Source: Burkholderiales bacterium UBA2463
GTDB taxonomy: Bacteria > Pseudomonadota > Gammaproteobacteria > Burkholderiales > Burkholderiaceae_A
Assembly: GCA_002342295.1 (NCBI GenBank)
Contig: DDPR01000010.1
Location: 338,502-381,941, forward strand
Reading direction: 5' to 3'
Length of the DNA stretch: 43,440 nucleotides
Of the stretch, positions 32,589-41,205 are shown piece by piece. The number at the start of each line of letters is the position of its first letter. Positions within the stretch are counted from its first letter, which is position 1. The notes below the pieces were generated by a model that worked only from the letters and a program-made list of their open reading frames with translations, was not told where the DNA came from and searched no databases. The translations under genes and the position numbers were made by a program.

Positions 32589-35419
32589 CCAGTCTCCTCT
32601 GAGAGCATCTCTCGACAACGACGAAGCACCGGCTCGGTCTGCGGCCTTCGACCCCGCCACACGGAATAGGCCTCTGCAGCCTGCTCCACCAGCATGCCCA
32701 GTCCGTCGAGACAGTGCGTGGCCCCATGTGACATCGCCTGCTGCATAAACGCTGAAGGTTTCGCCCCGTACATCATGTCCAGAACGAGTTCGGCGTGCGA
32801 GAAGATTGAGGGGTGAGCGGCAAGCGCCTCGCCCTGCAGGCTTGCCGAACTGGCATTCACCACCAAACGAGGCCAAGGGTCTCCCTCGGCTGTCTTCTCC
32901 TCCAAGAGACTAGAGAGCGCGACTGCCCGAACGCGCGAGGGCTCGAATCGATCTGCTATGCGTTCGGCCCTCTCGAGCGTGCGATTGGCCAAGAGGATGG
33001 ACGTCACCCCGGACTCTAAGAGGGGGCCGATTACGCCCTGCGCTGCACCTCCGGCTCCTATGAGCAAGACCGACCTCCCCTGCAGCCCTCCCGCCAAGGC
33101 GCGCTCTAGATCTCGAACAAGACCCAGACCGTCGGTGTTATCGGCAGACCAGCCCTCCTCCTCCGCACGAAGCGTGTTCACTGCCTGGGCAGCACGTGCC
33201 CGACCCGTCAAGGGCCAGCCCTGTTCAAGCGCGAGTTGATACGCATGCTCTTTGAGGGGAACGGTGAGATTGAGCCCCTTGTATCCGAGCGCCTTCAGGC
33301 GATTCAACTCGGGGAGAAGCGCCTCTGCCGAAACCTCGAGGGCCTCGTAGGTCAGTTCCTCGCCAAGCTGCTCCGCGAAGCTTGCGTGAATCATGGGGGA
33401 GCGGCTGTGGGAAATCGGCTGTCCCAAAACCGCATACTTGTCGATGGACCGCTCGTTGAGGACGCGCACCCCTCTTGCAGCAAGGGAGATCTCGAGCGCG
33501 TCTGCAGCAAGGCAGGAGACCTCCACCACGGTTCCCGCCCCGACACCACCAAACTCACTCAGTCGGAAAACCACAGGGGCGCGCCGCAGACGAAAGCTTC
33601 CCTCAGTCCGAAGGGCAACAGCCTCCTCAACGAGGGCCACACCCTCATCCGGCGCGGACCATGACTCGCTGCTGAGCCCCATCTGAAGTCCCAACCAACG
33701 CAGACTCCAGTAGCGCTCCATGGCACTCTGAAAGTTCGCATACTGATCGTAGGCGCCATCAAAGTGGGCGACATCGGAAAGCAGCTGAGCGTCCCCCGAC
33801 CGAAATGCCGGCTCGCCGTGACCGAGGACCGACAACAGCTGCCACTGATTCACCAGATCTGCGTAACGCCGAAGTGGCGAGCTCGACCAGGCATAGTGAC
33901 TCACACCCAGGCCTTGATGCGGTCCCGGGGAGGTCTGCATGCGCACCCGGCCCATGCTCTGGCAACGATAAATGCCAGGCAGTTGCCCCAGCGCCAGCGT
34001 CTCGCCCCACGTCACATTCGTCAGAATCATGAACTCAGAGACCAGCAGATCCACGGGCGAGCCGCGCTGTCGAAGCCCGAGGGTGGGCACTCCCCGACCC
34101 TCCTCCCGGGCAAGTGCCTCTTCTGCCCACTGCACACCGACGGTGAAGTCGACCCGGCCCGTGGGCTCCGGGCGACCTCGCGCCTCCTCTCGACGCGTCC
34201 GAAGTCCGAGCGCCAAACGGTGAAGAGTCAGGAGCCCCTGCCAAGGCAGAGACACATCTCTCGACTGAAGGCCCGAATCGCCGAGCCAGTTTGCGAACGC
34301 ATCCTCCCAAGCACCATGGCGAATGTTCCGGGCCACTCTCACCTTCTCCACTCGACTCACGTGACGCACCATTGCTCCAGCAGCATCAAATTCACAGTAG
34401 AGCGACAGGGCAGGCACCTCCTGACCCTCATTGAGCGAGGCCAGCTCAATGAGTTCATGAGGGAGCATCGTGATCTTCTCGCCCGGAAAGTAGATCGTGG
34501 AGGCTCGCTCACGCGCCATCGTTGCCAGCCGCGAGCCCGGTGCAATGAGGAGTCCGGGCGCAGCAATGTGGATGCCCACGCGAACGCCGCCTCCATGCAT
34601 CGGCTCCAAGGAGAAGGCATCATCCACCTCGGTCGTGCTGTCATCGTCTAAGGAGTAGGCCTCACTTGCAGCAAGAGGCAGCGTCGCTAAAAGAGAGGAA
34701 TGCAGGTGTCTGCACGCATCCCGCTCCTCGTCCGTCCATTTCGCCTCCAGGCCCTCAGGGAGGCAGTCTCGAATGAATCGAGCCCGATGAAGAGCATAGG
34801 CAGAGGGGATGGCCCCAATATCGAGAAGCAGGCGCTCGGGCGAGAGCTTTTTCTGATGAGCCGCTGACTCGAGGGCCTTCCAAGCGATCGACTGTCGGTC
34901 TGGCCGAACCAGCATCGAAAGCGCTTGGCCGCGCATGGATTCGGGAATCCGGTTCGCAAGGAGCTCCCCCTCCAGGTGCGCCTGTTCCTGTGCAGCCAAT
35001 CGGCGGCGCTCCTGTCCGGCCAAGGCTGCCTTGACCTGGTCTTCAGGCGCTGCCCGAAAAACCCCCTTGCCTCGCTTGCTGAAGTAGATCGGTGCCGCGC
35101 TCAGCGCGAGCACGAGACCAATCTGCTCAGGAGGGCGCGGCCTGTCTCCGAAGACCTCCTTGGAAAAGTCCACCGCGGAAAACTCTCCCGGAGGCGCGCA
35201 AGACCAGAGGAAGTCCGAATCGAGGGACTGAGCGAGCTGCTGGGCTTCGGCCAAAGAGGCTGCGGCATCGGTCGACTCGAACCTGAGAATGATGTGAGAG
35301 GCCTTAACCTTGACTCGCCGACCGGTTCCTAGCTCCACCTGCAGGCTCGAGTCGGTCTCGCTCAGGACGCTTGCAGCCTTCAGGCCCCCAGACTCTTCAA
35401 AGAACACACAGGTCGCCAT
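32585..35419 (-). CDS. aroE: RNB-family exoribonuclease fused to shikimate 5-dehydrogenase (AroE)
   Basis: One uninterrupted 944-residue frame encodes two enzymes. Residues 1-~655 are an RNB ribonuclease of the RNase II/R superfamily, with the metal site DDDSTTEVDDAFSLEP and the RNA-binding SSSPLRRYADLVNQ. Residues ~662-944 are a complete AroE, which reduces 3-dehydroshikimate with NADPH: YAVLGQPISHSRSPMIH, NLTVPLKEH, NTDGLG, GAGGAAQGV, NRTLERAE and DGLGMLVEQAA. The junction GVRVLNERSIDKYAVLG has no stop and no well-placed internal start. The two genes are usually separate neighbours. It lies 3 bases after mpl. Confidence 0.93.
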   Translation of the reverse strand: MATCVFFEESGGLKAASVLSETDSSLQVELGTGRRVKVKASHIILRFESTDAAASLAEAQQLAQSLDSDFLWSCAPPGEFSAVDFSKEVFGDRPRPPEQIGLVLALSAAPIYFSKRGKGVFRAAPEDQVKAALAGQERRRLAAQEQAHLEGELLANRIPESMRGQALSMLVRPDRQSIAWKALESAAHQKKLSPERLLLDIGAIPSAYALHRARFIRDCLPEGLEAKWTDEERDACRHLHSSLLATLPLAASEAYSLDDDSTTEVDDAFSLEPMHGGGVRVGIHIAAPGLLIAPGSRLATMARERASTIYFPGEKITMLPHELIELASLNEGQEVPALSLYCEFDAAGAMVRHVSRVEKVRVARNIRHGAWEDAFANWLGDSGLQSRDVSLPWQGLLTLHRLALGLRTRREEARGRPEPTGRVDFTVGVQWAEEALAREEGRGVPTLGLRQRGSPVDLLVSEFMILTNVTWGETLALGQLPGIYRCQSMGRVRMQTSPGPHQGLGVSHYAWSSSPLRRYADLVNQWQLLSVLGHGEPAFRSGDAQLLSDVAHFDGAYDQYANFQSAMERYWSLRWLGLQMGLSSESWSAPDEGVALVEEAVALRTEGSFRLRRAPVVFRLSEFGGVGAGTVVEVSCLAADALEISLAARGVRVLNERSIDKYAVLGQPISHSRSPMIHASFAEQLGEELTYEALEVSAEALLPELNRLKALGYKGLNLTVPLKEHAYQLALEQGWPLTGRARAAQAVNTLRAEEEGWSADNTDGLGLVRDLERALAGGLQGRSVLLIGAGGAAQGVIGPLLESGVTSILLANRTLERAERIADRFEPSRVRAVALSSLLEEKTAEGDPWPRLVVNASSASLQGEALAAHPSIFSHAELVLDMMYGAKPSAFMQQAMSHGATHCLDGLGMLVEQAAEAYSVWRGRRPQTEPVLRRCREMLSEETG

Positions 35420-35422
35420 CCC

Positions 35423-36799
35423 CTAAGCCCGCTCGCGTTGGGCAAGTGACCGAAGAATCTTGTCGTGCACGCCGCCAAAACCACCGTTGCTCATCACCAG
35501 AATCTGGTCACCTGTGCGCGCACACTTTACGATTACAGCCACCAAGGCATCGAGATCATGCGAGCAGTGGGCTCGATCCCCCAGGGCGGCGAGCGTCTGC
35601 GCCAGGCTCCAATCAAGTCCTCCCTCGTAACCAAAGACCAGATCGGCAGCCTCAAGCGAGGCAGGGAGCGCCTCGCGCATCACGCCCATCTTCATCGTGT
35701 TGGATCGGGGCTCGAGCACCGCCAGGATTCGCTGCTGGCCTGTGGCCTGTCGACGCAGCCCCTGGAGGGTATTGGCAATGGCGGTGGGGTGATGGGCAAA
35801 GTCATCAAAGACCCGAATGCCTGCAACCTCGCCTCGCAGTTGCATGCGACGCTTGATGCCCCTGAATCGAGAAATGGCCAAACAGGCCTCCTCCAGTGAG
35901 ACCCCCAACGCGCAGGCGGCTGAAATCGCCGCCAACACGTTCGACCGATTATGCGGACCCCACAGAGTGCTTCTCACCTTAGCCACTGAGCGGCCCCGAG
36001 ACAACACAGAGAAGGCCTCATAGCCATCGGCAGTCTGAAGATCCTCGCCGACGGAGAGGCCAGTCACATCATCAAACCAATCGACTGGGGTGTAGCAGCC
36101 GCGGGCGAGCACCCGCTGCAGAGCGGGTTCTCTGGCTCGACACACGATGCGTCCCTGCGAGGGCAGGGTTCGGACCCAGTGGTGAAACTGTGTCTCGATG
36201 GCGGCCAAGTCCGCGAAGATATCTGCATGATCGAACTCAAGATTGTTGAGCACTGCGACCTCGGCACGGTAGTGCAAGAACTTGGAGCGTTTGTCGAAAA
36301 ATGCGGTGTCGTACTCATCCGCTTCGATTACGAAGGGGGCCCCCTTCTTGCCAAGCCTCGCAGAGCAGCCGAAGTTTTCAGGAACGCCACCAATCAGAAA
36401 CCCGGGCGCAAGACCGACGTCATCGAGGATGAAGGCAAGAAGGGAGCTCGTGGTGGTTTTGCCATGTGTTCCAGCAACGGCTGCAACCCGAAACTGCCCC
36501 AGCAGGTGGTCCGCCATCCACTGCGGGCCCGAACAAAAATGCTGGCGCTCATTGAGCAGAGATTCGATGAGGGGCTGTCCTCGTCGCGCCACATTGCCGA
36601 CCACCCAGACATCGGGTTTCAGCGACAGCTGCTCCGAACCAAATCCTTCAATCAAATCAATGCCGGTCGCAAGGAGTTGATCACTCATCGGCGGGTACAC
36701 GTTCGCGTCACATCCGGTGACTCGGTGGCCGAGGCTGCGGGCCAGCTGGGCCAGACCGCCCATGAATGTTCCGCAGATTCCAATGATGTGAAGGTGCAT
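35423..36799 (-). CDS. mpl: UDP-N-acetylmuramate:L-alanyl-gamma-D-glutamyl-meso-diaminopimelate ligase
   Basis: Mpl re-attaches the recycled murein tripeptide to UDP-MurNAc in the cytoplasm and belongs to the same recycling route as AnmK. The 458-residue Mur-ligase has MHLHIIGICGTFMGGLAQLARSLG at its start, the P-loop G110THGKTTT and EADEYDTAFFDKRSKFLHY. LNNLEFDHADIF and DDFAHHPTAI follow. The EADEYD and LEFDHADIF patterns separate Mpl from MurC. The ATG at 36799 gives the exact family start. Divergent from an unknown gene across 31 bases. Confidence 0.96.
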   Translation of the reverse strand: MHLHIIGICGTFMGGLAQLARSLGHRVTGCDANVYPPMSDQLLATGIDLIEGFGSEQLSLKPDVWVVGNVARRGQPLIESLLNERQHFCSGPQWMADHLLGQFRVAAVAGTHGKTTTSSLLAFILDDVGLAPGFLIGGVPENFGCSARLGKKGAPFVIEADEYDTAFFDKRSKFLHYRAEVAVLNNLEFDHADIFADLAAIETQFHHWVRTLPSQGRIVCRAREPALQRVLARGCYTPVDWFDDVTGLSVGEDLQTADGYEAFSVLSRGRSVAKVRSTLWGPHNRSNVLAAISAACALGVSLEEACLAISRFRGIKRRMQLRGEVAGIRVFDDFAHHPTAIANTLQGLRRQATGQQRILAVLEPRSNTMKMGVMREALPASLEAADLVFGYEGGLDWSLAQTLAALGDRAHCSHDLDALVAVIVKCARTGDQILVMSNGGFGGVHDKILRSLAQRERA

Positions 36800-36804
36800 G
36801 CGGC

Positions 36805-36810
36805 ATTGTA
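36805..36810 (-). promoter_or_regulatory. Possible -10 element for mpl
   Basis: On the minus strand TACAAT, five of six bases matching consensus, lies five bases before the mpl ATG. It would give an almost leaderless transcript. No clear -35 element is visible. Confidence 0.4.
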
Positions 36811-36818
36811 GCGATGGG

Positions 36819-36824
36819 CATAAT
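36819..36824 (+). promoter_or_regulatory. Possible -10 element for the unknown gene at 36831
   Basis: CATAAT, five of six bases matching consensus, ends six bases before the ATG at 36831, leaving no room for a ribosome-binding site. It faces the mpl element on the other strand within the same 31-base gap. Confidence 0.4.
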
Positions 36825-36830
36825 CGCAAA

Positions 36831-37397
36831 ATGAATGACTGGCATGCTGAGATAGCGCAACTGGCCGCCATGCTGATCGTCGAGGACGGGCTTGATTTCG
36901 AATCTGCAAAGCGCAAAGCTTTCTCGCGCGCCACGGGCCGCAAACAGATGCGAGGCCCCCATGAGGAGCTTCCCTCCAATACAGCCATCGAGGAGGCCAT
37001 TCGCGAGCACATCAATCTCTTTCATTCAGAGACTCAGCCGCAGCGACTTCGCACGCTTCGGCAGGCAGCGCTCGAACTCATGCGGGCTTTACCAAAATTT
37101 GATCTCTGGCTAACAGGCGCAGCCGCCAAGGGCATCGCGACCGACCACAGCGTGCTGAGTCTGGTGTGCGTCCACGACAACAGCAAAGACCTCGGCATCG
37201 CGCTGATCAATCTCGGCCTCTCAGTTCAGGCCGACGAACTGGACGGGCGTTTCGGATCGCGGCGAGACGAGGTGCTGCGGGTAGACTGGCGCGGCGAGCC
37301 AACGGTCATACGGGTTGTTGGCTTCGCACAGGGCATCCGCCGATGGGGTGGACTTCCCCAATCAGAACTCGAACATCTTTTGAGACAGACCCCATGA
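36831..37397 (+). CDS. Conserved protein of unknown function, possibly nucleotidyltransferase-like
   Basis: This 188-residue protein resembles an uncharacterised betaproteobacterial family found before tlpA. Residues 1-~50 are helical and charged (IAQLAAMLIVEDGLDFESAKRKAF). The middle, ~70-120, reads LRQAALELMRALPKFDLWLTG followed by AAAKGIATDHSVLSLVCVHDN. That recalls the G[ST]...D turn of polymerase-beta-type nucleotidyltransferases, but the acidic metal-binding pair is not evident, so it may be inactive or unrelated. There is no signal peptide or membrane segment. It begins the plus-strand tlpA-aroQ-acc operon and overlaps tlpA by four bases (ATGA), suggesting coupled translation. Function unknown. 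Confidence 0.85.
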   Translation: MNDWHAEIAQLAAMLIVEDGLDFESAKRKAFSRATGRKQMRGPHEELPSNTAIEEAIREHINLFHSETQPQRLRTLRQAALELMRALPKFDLWLTGAAAKGIATDHSVLSLVCVHDNSKDLGIALINLGLSVQADELDGRFGSRRDEVLRVDWRGEPTVIRVVGFAQGIRRWGGLPQSELEHLLRQTP

Positions 37398-37945
37398 ATA
37401 TGTCGCGTCGGAAAGCAATCACGATCACAGGCGCCGTGGCGATCCTCGCCGTTGCGCTGGGCCTCTTCATTCAGACCGATCCTTTCTCTCTTCGAAAGGG
37501 CCCCTCAGCGGACTGGGTCTTCGAACTCAGCTATCCCGATCCCGCGGGCGTGAGCCGACCACTCAAGGAGGGCCGAGGGCCATTCACCCTGGTCAATCTC
37601 TGGGCGACCTGGTGCGCCCCTTGCGTGGAGGAGATGCCAGAGCTCTCTCGCCTGCACACCGAAGTCAGGGCCTCGGGGCTCAGTGTGATGGGTCTGGCAG
37701 TGGACTCGCCGAGCAATGTGCGATCGTTTTTGGCTTCGACGCCCGTCTCTTACCCAGTCTATGTTGTAGGCGGAGCGGGTTCCGAGTTGAGCAAGAGGCT
37801 TGGCGCTCAGGTTGACGCCCTCCCGTTTACCGTTATCATCGACTCCCAAGGACGAATTGTCCGAAAAAAGCTCGGTAAGTTGAGCGAAGATGAGCTAAAG
37901 ATGTGGGTAAAAGAGCTCAAATTGAAAGCACTTCCAACGAAATGA
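37394..37945 (+). CDS. TlpA/ResA-like membrane-anchored thioredoxin
   Basis: This 183-residue periplasmic reductase has an N-terminal anchor or signal (residues ~9-26) and a thioredoxin fold with WATWCAPC (Cys74, Cys77) and a cis-Pro region DALPFTVIID. Such proteins reduce disulfides during cytochrome c or copper-centre assembly; the target here is unknown. The ATG overlaps the preceding stop and its own stop overlaps aroQ (ATGA), so three genes are translationally linked. The start Met is followed by a second Met two codons on. Confidence 0.92.
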   Translation: MNMSRRKAITITGAVAILAVALGLFIQTDPFSLRKGPSADWVFELSYPDPAGVSRPLKEGRGPFTLVNLWATWCAPCVEEMPELSRLHTEVRASGLSVMGLAVDSPSNVRSFLASTPVSYPVYVVGGAGSELSKRLGAQVDALPFTVIIDSQGRIVRKKLGKLSEDELKMWVKELKLKALPTK

Positions 37946-38385
37946 CCAATCCGCTCATTTGGGTTTTGCACGGACCCAACCTCAACCGTCTTGGCCTGCG
38001 TGAGCCAGCCCTTTATGGTTCCACGCGTCTGACGGAGCTCAACGAGACGCTCGTTACTTTGGGGGGAAAAGAGGGGGCTCGGGTCGTGGCCCACCAGTCA
38101 AACCACGAAGGGGAGCTCATCGACCTTGTTCACCGCGCCCCCGAAGCCTCCGTCGGAGGCTTCCTGATCAACCCGGCAGCCTTCACGCATACCAGTGTCG
38201 CCCTGCGTGACGCCCTCCTGTCCGTCTCGCTTCCATTTTTTGAAGTCCACCTCACCAATATCTATCGTCGCGAGCCTTTCCGCCATCACTCCTACTTCTC
38301 CGACCTTGCGCAGGGCGTCATCTGCGGCCTCGGGCCCGAAGGCTACGAGGCAGGATTGCTTGCCCTGATTCGGCACCTGAAGTAA
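37942..38385 (+). CDS. aroQ: 3-dehydroquinate dehydratase, type II
   Basis: AroQ removes water from 3-dehydroquinate in the shikimate pathway, making the substrate of AroE. The 147-residue protein has HGPNLNRLGLREPALYGS with the catalytic Tyr25, HQSNHEGELIDLVHRA, NPAAFTHTSVALRDAL and EVHLTNIYRREPFRHHSY with the catalytic His. The ATG overlaps the tlpA stop. The aroQ-accB-accC order is widespread in Proteobacteria. Confidence 0.97.
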   Translation: MTNPLIWVLHGPNLNRLGLREPALYGSTRLTELNETLVTLGGKEGARVVAHQSNHEGELIDLVHRAPEASVGGFLINPAAFTHTSVALRDALLSVSLPFFEVHLTNIYRREPFRHHSYFSDLAQGVICGLGPEGYEAGLLALIRHLK

Positions 38386-38414
38386 CCCCTCCCCATCACC
38401 TGGAGCGTCCACTT

Positions 38415-38885
38415 ATGGATCTGAGAAAACTCAAGACCCTCATCGACCTCGTCGCAGAATCGAACATCGCAGAACTTGAAATCACCGAGGGCGAGGGAAA
38501 AGTCCGGATCGTGAAATCCGTCGGGCCCCAGGTAGGTGTCGCAACGGTGGCGCCGATGGTCATGGCGCCATCTACCGGGGTGTCGAGCGCGTCAGCAGAG
38601 GGGGGCGCCTCGCCATCCCCCGCCTCGGAGACCGCTGCGTCGAGCACGCCTGGACATCGGCAGTTGTCGCCCATGGTGGGCACCTTCTACCGGGCGGCTT
38701 CGCCGGGCGCCTCTCCTTTCGTGAGCGTCGGTGACACCGTGTCGGAGGGGCAGACCCTCTGCGTGATCGAGGCCATGAAGCTCCTCAATGAGATTCCGGC
38801 AGACCGGGCGGGTGTCATCAAGGAGATCTTGGTTGAAAACGGGCAGCCAGTGGAATTCGAGCAGCCTCTCTTCATCATCGGCTAG
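38415..38885 (+). CDS. accB: Biotin carboxyl carrier protein of acetyl-CoA carboxylase
   Basis: AccB carries biotin between the biotin carboxylase and carboxyltransferase in the first step of fatty-acid synthesis. The 156-residue protein has a short N-terminal helix (MDLRKLKTLIDLVAES), a flexible Ala/Ser/Pro linker (~45-80), and the biotinyl domain with Lys122 in CVIEAMKLLNEI. A TGGAG ribosome-binding site precedes the ATG. accC follows five bases after the stop. Confidence 0.97.
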   Translation: MDLRKLKTLIDLVAESNIAELEITEGEGKVRIVKSVGPQVGVATVAPMVMAPSTGVSSASAEGGASPSPASETAASSTPGHRQLSPMVGTFYRAASPGASPFVSVGDTVSEGQTLCVIEAMKLLNEIPADRAGVIKEILVENGQPVEFEQPLFIIG

Positions 38886-38890
38886 TCGGT

Positions 38891-40243
38891 ATGGCACTTT
38901 TTGAGAAAGTCCTCATTGCCAATCGGGGCGAGATTGCCCTGCGCATCCAGCGCGCCTGCCGCGAGCTCGGCATCAAGACGGTTGTGGTCCACAGCACGGC
39001 CGACACGGAGGCGCTCTACGTGCGCCTTGCGGACGAGTCGGTCTGCATAGGCCCCCCGCCTTCGCGCGAAAGCTACCTCAAGATTCCGGCCATCATTGCG
39101 GCTGCTGAGGTCACCGACTCGGAGGCCATCCATCCCGGCTATGGATTCCTCTCCGAAAACGCAGACTTCGCTGAACGAGTCGAGCAGAGCGGCTTCCGGT
39201 TTATTGGGCCCACCCCCGAGGTCATTCGAATGATGGGCGACAAAGTCGCTGCCAAGCAGGCCATGATCGCTGCGGGCGTTCCCTGCGTGCCCGGCTCTGA
39301 GGGTGCCCTCGGTGACGACCCCAAAGACATCGTAAAAACCGCGCGAAGCGTTGGCTACCCCGTCATCATCAAGGCGGCCGGGGGCGGTGGTGGTCGGGGC
39401 ATGCGAGTGGTGCACACCGAGGCTGCGCTGATCAACGCCGTCAATACGACCCGTGCGGAGGCAGCGGCTGCGTTTAACAATCCCGAGGTCTACATGGAGA
39501 AGTTCCTCGAGAACCCTCGGCATATTGAGGTGCAGATTTTGGCCGACCACCACGGGAATGTGATTCATCTGGGCGAGCGTGACTGCTCCATGCAGCGCAG
39601 ACATCAGAAGGTGGTCGAGGAGGCCCCCGCACCGAATCTCTCTCCGCGCCTTCGCGAGAGAATCGGTGCGCGATGCGCTGAGGCCTGCAAAAAAATAGGC
39701 TACCGAGGCGCCGGCACCATCGAGTTTCTCTTTGAAAACGACGAGTTTTACTTTATCGAGATGAACACGCGGGTTCAGGTAGAGCACCCCGTCACGGAGC
39801 TCATCACTGGCATTGACATTGTTCAGGAGCAGATTCGGGTGGCCAGTGGAGAGCGGCTGCGCCTTCGTCAGAAGGACATCCATTTCTCGGGTCATGCTAT
39901 CGAGTGTCGGATCAACGCGGAGGATCCCTTTAAGTTCACGCCCTCCCCGGGACAGATTCGGACGTGGCACGTCCCGGGCGGGCCTGGGGTTCGCGTGGAC
40001 TCCCATGCCTACGCGGGATATGTGGTCCCCCCCTATTACGACTCGATGATTGGCAAACTGATCTGTTTTGGAGACACCCGCGAGCAAGCCATCACCCGCA
40101 TGGGCATTGCACTCTCGGAGCTTGTGGTCGAGGGCATACAGACCAATGTACCCCTGCATCGCCGCATCATGCGGGATGCCCATTTCATCGATGGCGGGAC
40201 ATCCATCCACTACCTGGAATCGATGCTGAGCAATGAGGATTAG
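38891..40243 (+). CDS. accC: Biotin carboxylase of acetyl-CoA carboxylase
   Basis: AccC carboxylates biotin on AccB using ATP and bicarbonate. The 450-residue protein matches the family length closely. It has KVLIANRGEIALRIQRACRELG at the start, HPGYGFLSENADFA, the ATP-grasp glycine loop IKAAGGGGGRGMRVV, GERDCSMQRRHQKVVEEAPAP and FIEMNTRVQVEHPVTE. It is cotranscribed with accB, and prmA follows after two bases. Confidence 0.98.
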   Translation: MALFEKVLIANRGEIALRIQRACRELGIKTVVVHSTADTEALYVRLADESVCIGPPPSRESYLKIPAIIAAAEVTDSEAIHPGYGFLSENADFAERVEQSGFRFIGPTPEVIRMMGDKVAAKQAMIAAGVPCVPGSEGALGDDPKDIVKTARSVGYPVIIKAAGGGGGRGMRVVHTEAALINAVNTTRAEAAAAFNNPEVYMEKFLENPRHIEVQILADHHGNVIHLGERDCSMQRRHQKVVEEAPAPNLSPRLRERIGARCAEACKKIGYRGAGTIEFLFENDEFYFIEMNTRVQVEHPVTELITGIDIVQEQIRVASGERLRLRQKDIHFSGHAIECRINAEDPFKFTPSPGQIRTWHVPGGPGVRVDSHAYAGYVVPPYYDSMIGKLICFGDTREQAITRMGIALSELVVEGIQTNVPLHRRIMRDAHFIDGGTSIHYLESMLSNED

Positions 40244-40245
40244 GC

Positions 40246-41205
40246 ATGGGCGTGCACGAACTGGTCTTTGACTTCGACCAAGGCCAGATTGCCCTCGACG
40301 CCCTGACAGATCAGCTCCTCGCTGCGGGCGCTCTCTCGGTTGCAGTCTCCGACCGCTTGGGAGACAACCCGGAACGAGAGCAACCCCTTTTTGGCGAGCC
40401 GGGCTCTGCGCAGGGTCTTCGTGCTTGGCCTGTCTCGCGCCTGACTGTGCACCTCAATGCCTCGGATGATCCGGCGCGCTGGTGGCAGGAGCAGTCTGTG
40501 CTCCACCCCACGCTGAGGGACACAGCCCTGGAATGCCGAATGCTTCAAGACCGGGACTGGGTCAGCGAGACTCAGAGAGATTTCTCCCCTATCTGTGTCA
40601 AAGATGATGTCGGGCGCGATCGAATCTGGGTGGGTCCAAGCTGGTCACCCATGCCCCCCGCCTTCGAGACACGTCCACGTATTGGGCTGTCGATCGACCC
40701 AGGGATGGCCTTCGGAACGGGTGCTCACGCAACGACTCAACTCTGTCTGGAGGCCATTCTTCAGGCCCTTGATCGCACACAGGTTCACAGCATGCTCGAT
40801 ATGGGCACGGGCTCGGGCATCCTTGCCATCGCTGCAGCCAAGCTCGGGGTTCGAGAGGTGGTTGGGCTCGATATCGACCCCATTGCGGTCTCCACCGCCC
40901 GAGACAACGCCGAACGAAATGGCGTCTGCTCAGATCAACTCCGATTTGATTCGGCACAGTCCGTGCCCCCCCGTTGCTTCGATCTGGTTGTTGCCAATAT
41001 TCTTGCGCAGCCGCTCAGACTGCTGGCGCCGATGCTCTGGTCACTCGTCCGCCCTGGGGGTGGCTTGGTTCTGTCGGGCATCCTGAGCCGCCAGGCCGAT
41101 CTGCTAATCGAGGCCTACTGCCAATCCCAACCCGCCCGCCCCACCCTCGCCCGCCTCGGTGAGCGAGAGGGCTGGGTCTGCCTAGGAGTTCATGCCGAGT
41201 GTTGA
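40246..41205 (+). CDS. prmA: Ribosomal protein L11 methyltransferase
   Basis: PrmA trimethylates ribosomal protein L11. The 319-residue protein has a divergent N-terminal L11-recognition domain. A SAM-dependent methyltransferase domain follows, with DPGMAFGTGAHATTQLCLEA, LDMGTGSGILAIAAAKLG, GLDIDPIAVSTARDNAERN and VVANILAQPLRLL. It is slightly longer than E. coli PrmA because of inserts in the N-terminal half. It follows accC by two bases and overlaps the kinase gene by seven. The accC-prmA order is typical of Beta- and Gammaproteobacteria. Confidence 0.95.
   Translation: MGVHELVFDFDQGQIALDALTDQLLAAGALSVAVSDRLGDNPEREQPLFGEPGSAQGLRAWPVSRLTVHLNASDDPARWWQEQSVLHPTLRDTALECRMLQDRDWVSETQRDFSPICVKDDVGRDRIWVGPSWSPMPPAFETRPRIGLSIDPGMAFGTGAHATTQLCLEAILQALDRTQVHSMLDMGTGSGILAIAAAKLGVREVVGLDIDPIAVSTARDNAERNGVCSDQLRFDSAQSVPPRCFDLVVANILAQPLRLLAPMLWSLVRPGGGLVLSGILSRQADLLIEAYCQSQPARPTLARLGEREGWVCLGVHAEC

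Noticed and set aside
33764..34651. A 295-codon plus-strand frame antisense to the RNB domain
   Set aside because: The RNB protein on the other strand is clearly conserved. The antisense product is Arg/His-rich with no motif.
32585..35419. Loss of RNase activity because one metal-site Asp is replaced by Glu (STTEVDD)
   Set aside because: TTEIDD-type sites are known in other RNB family members, so this is a subfamily variant and not evidence of a dead enzyme.
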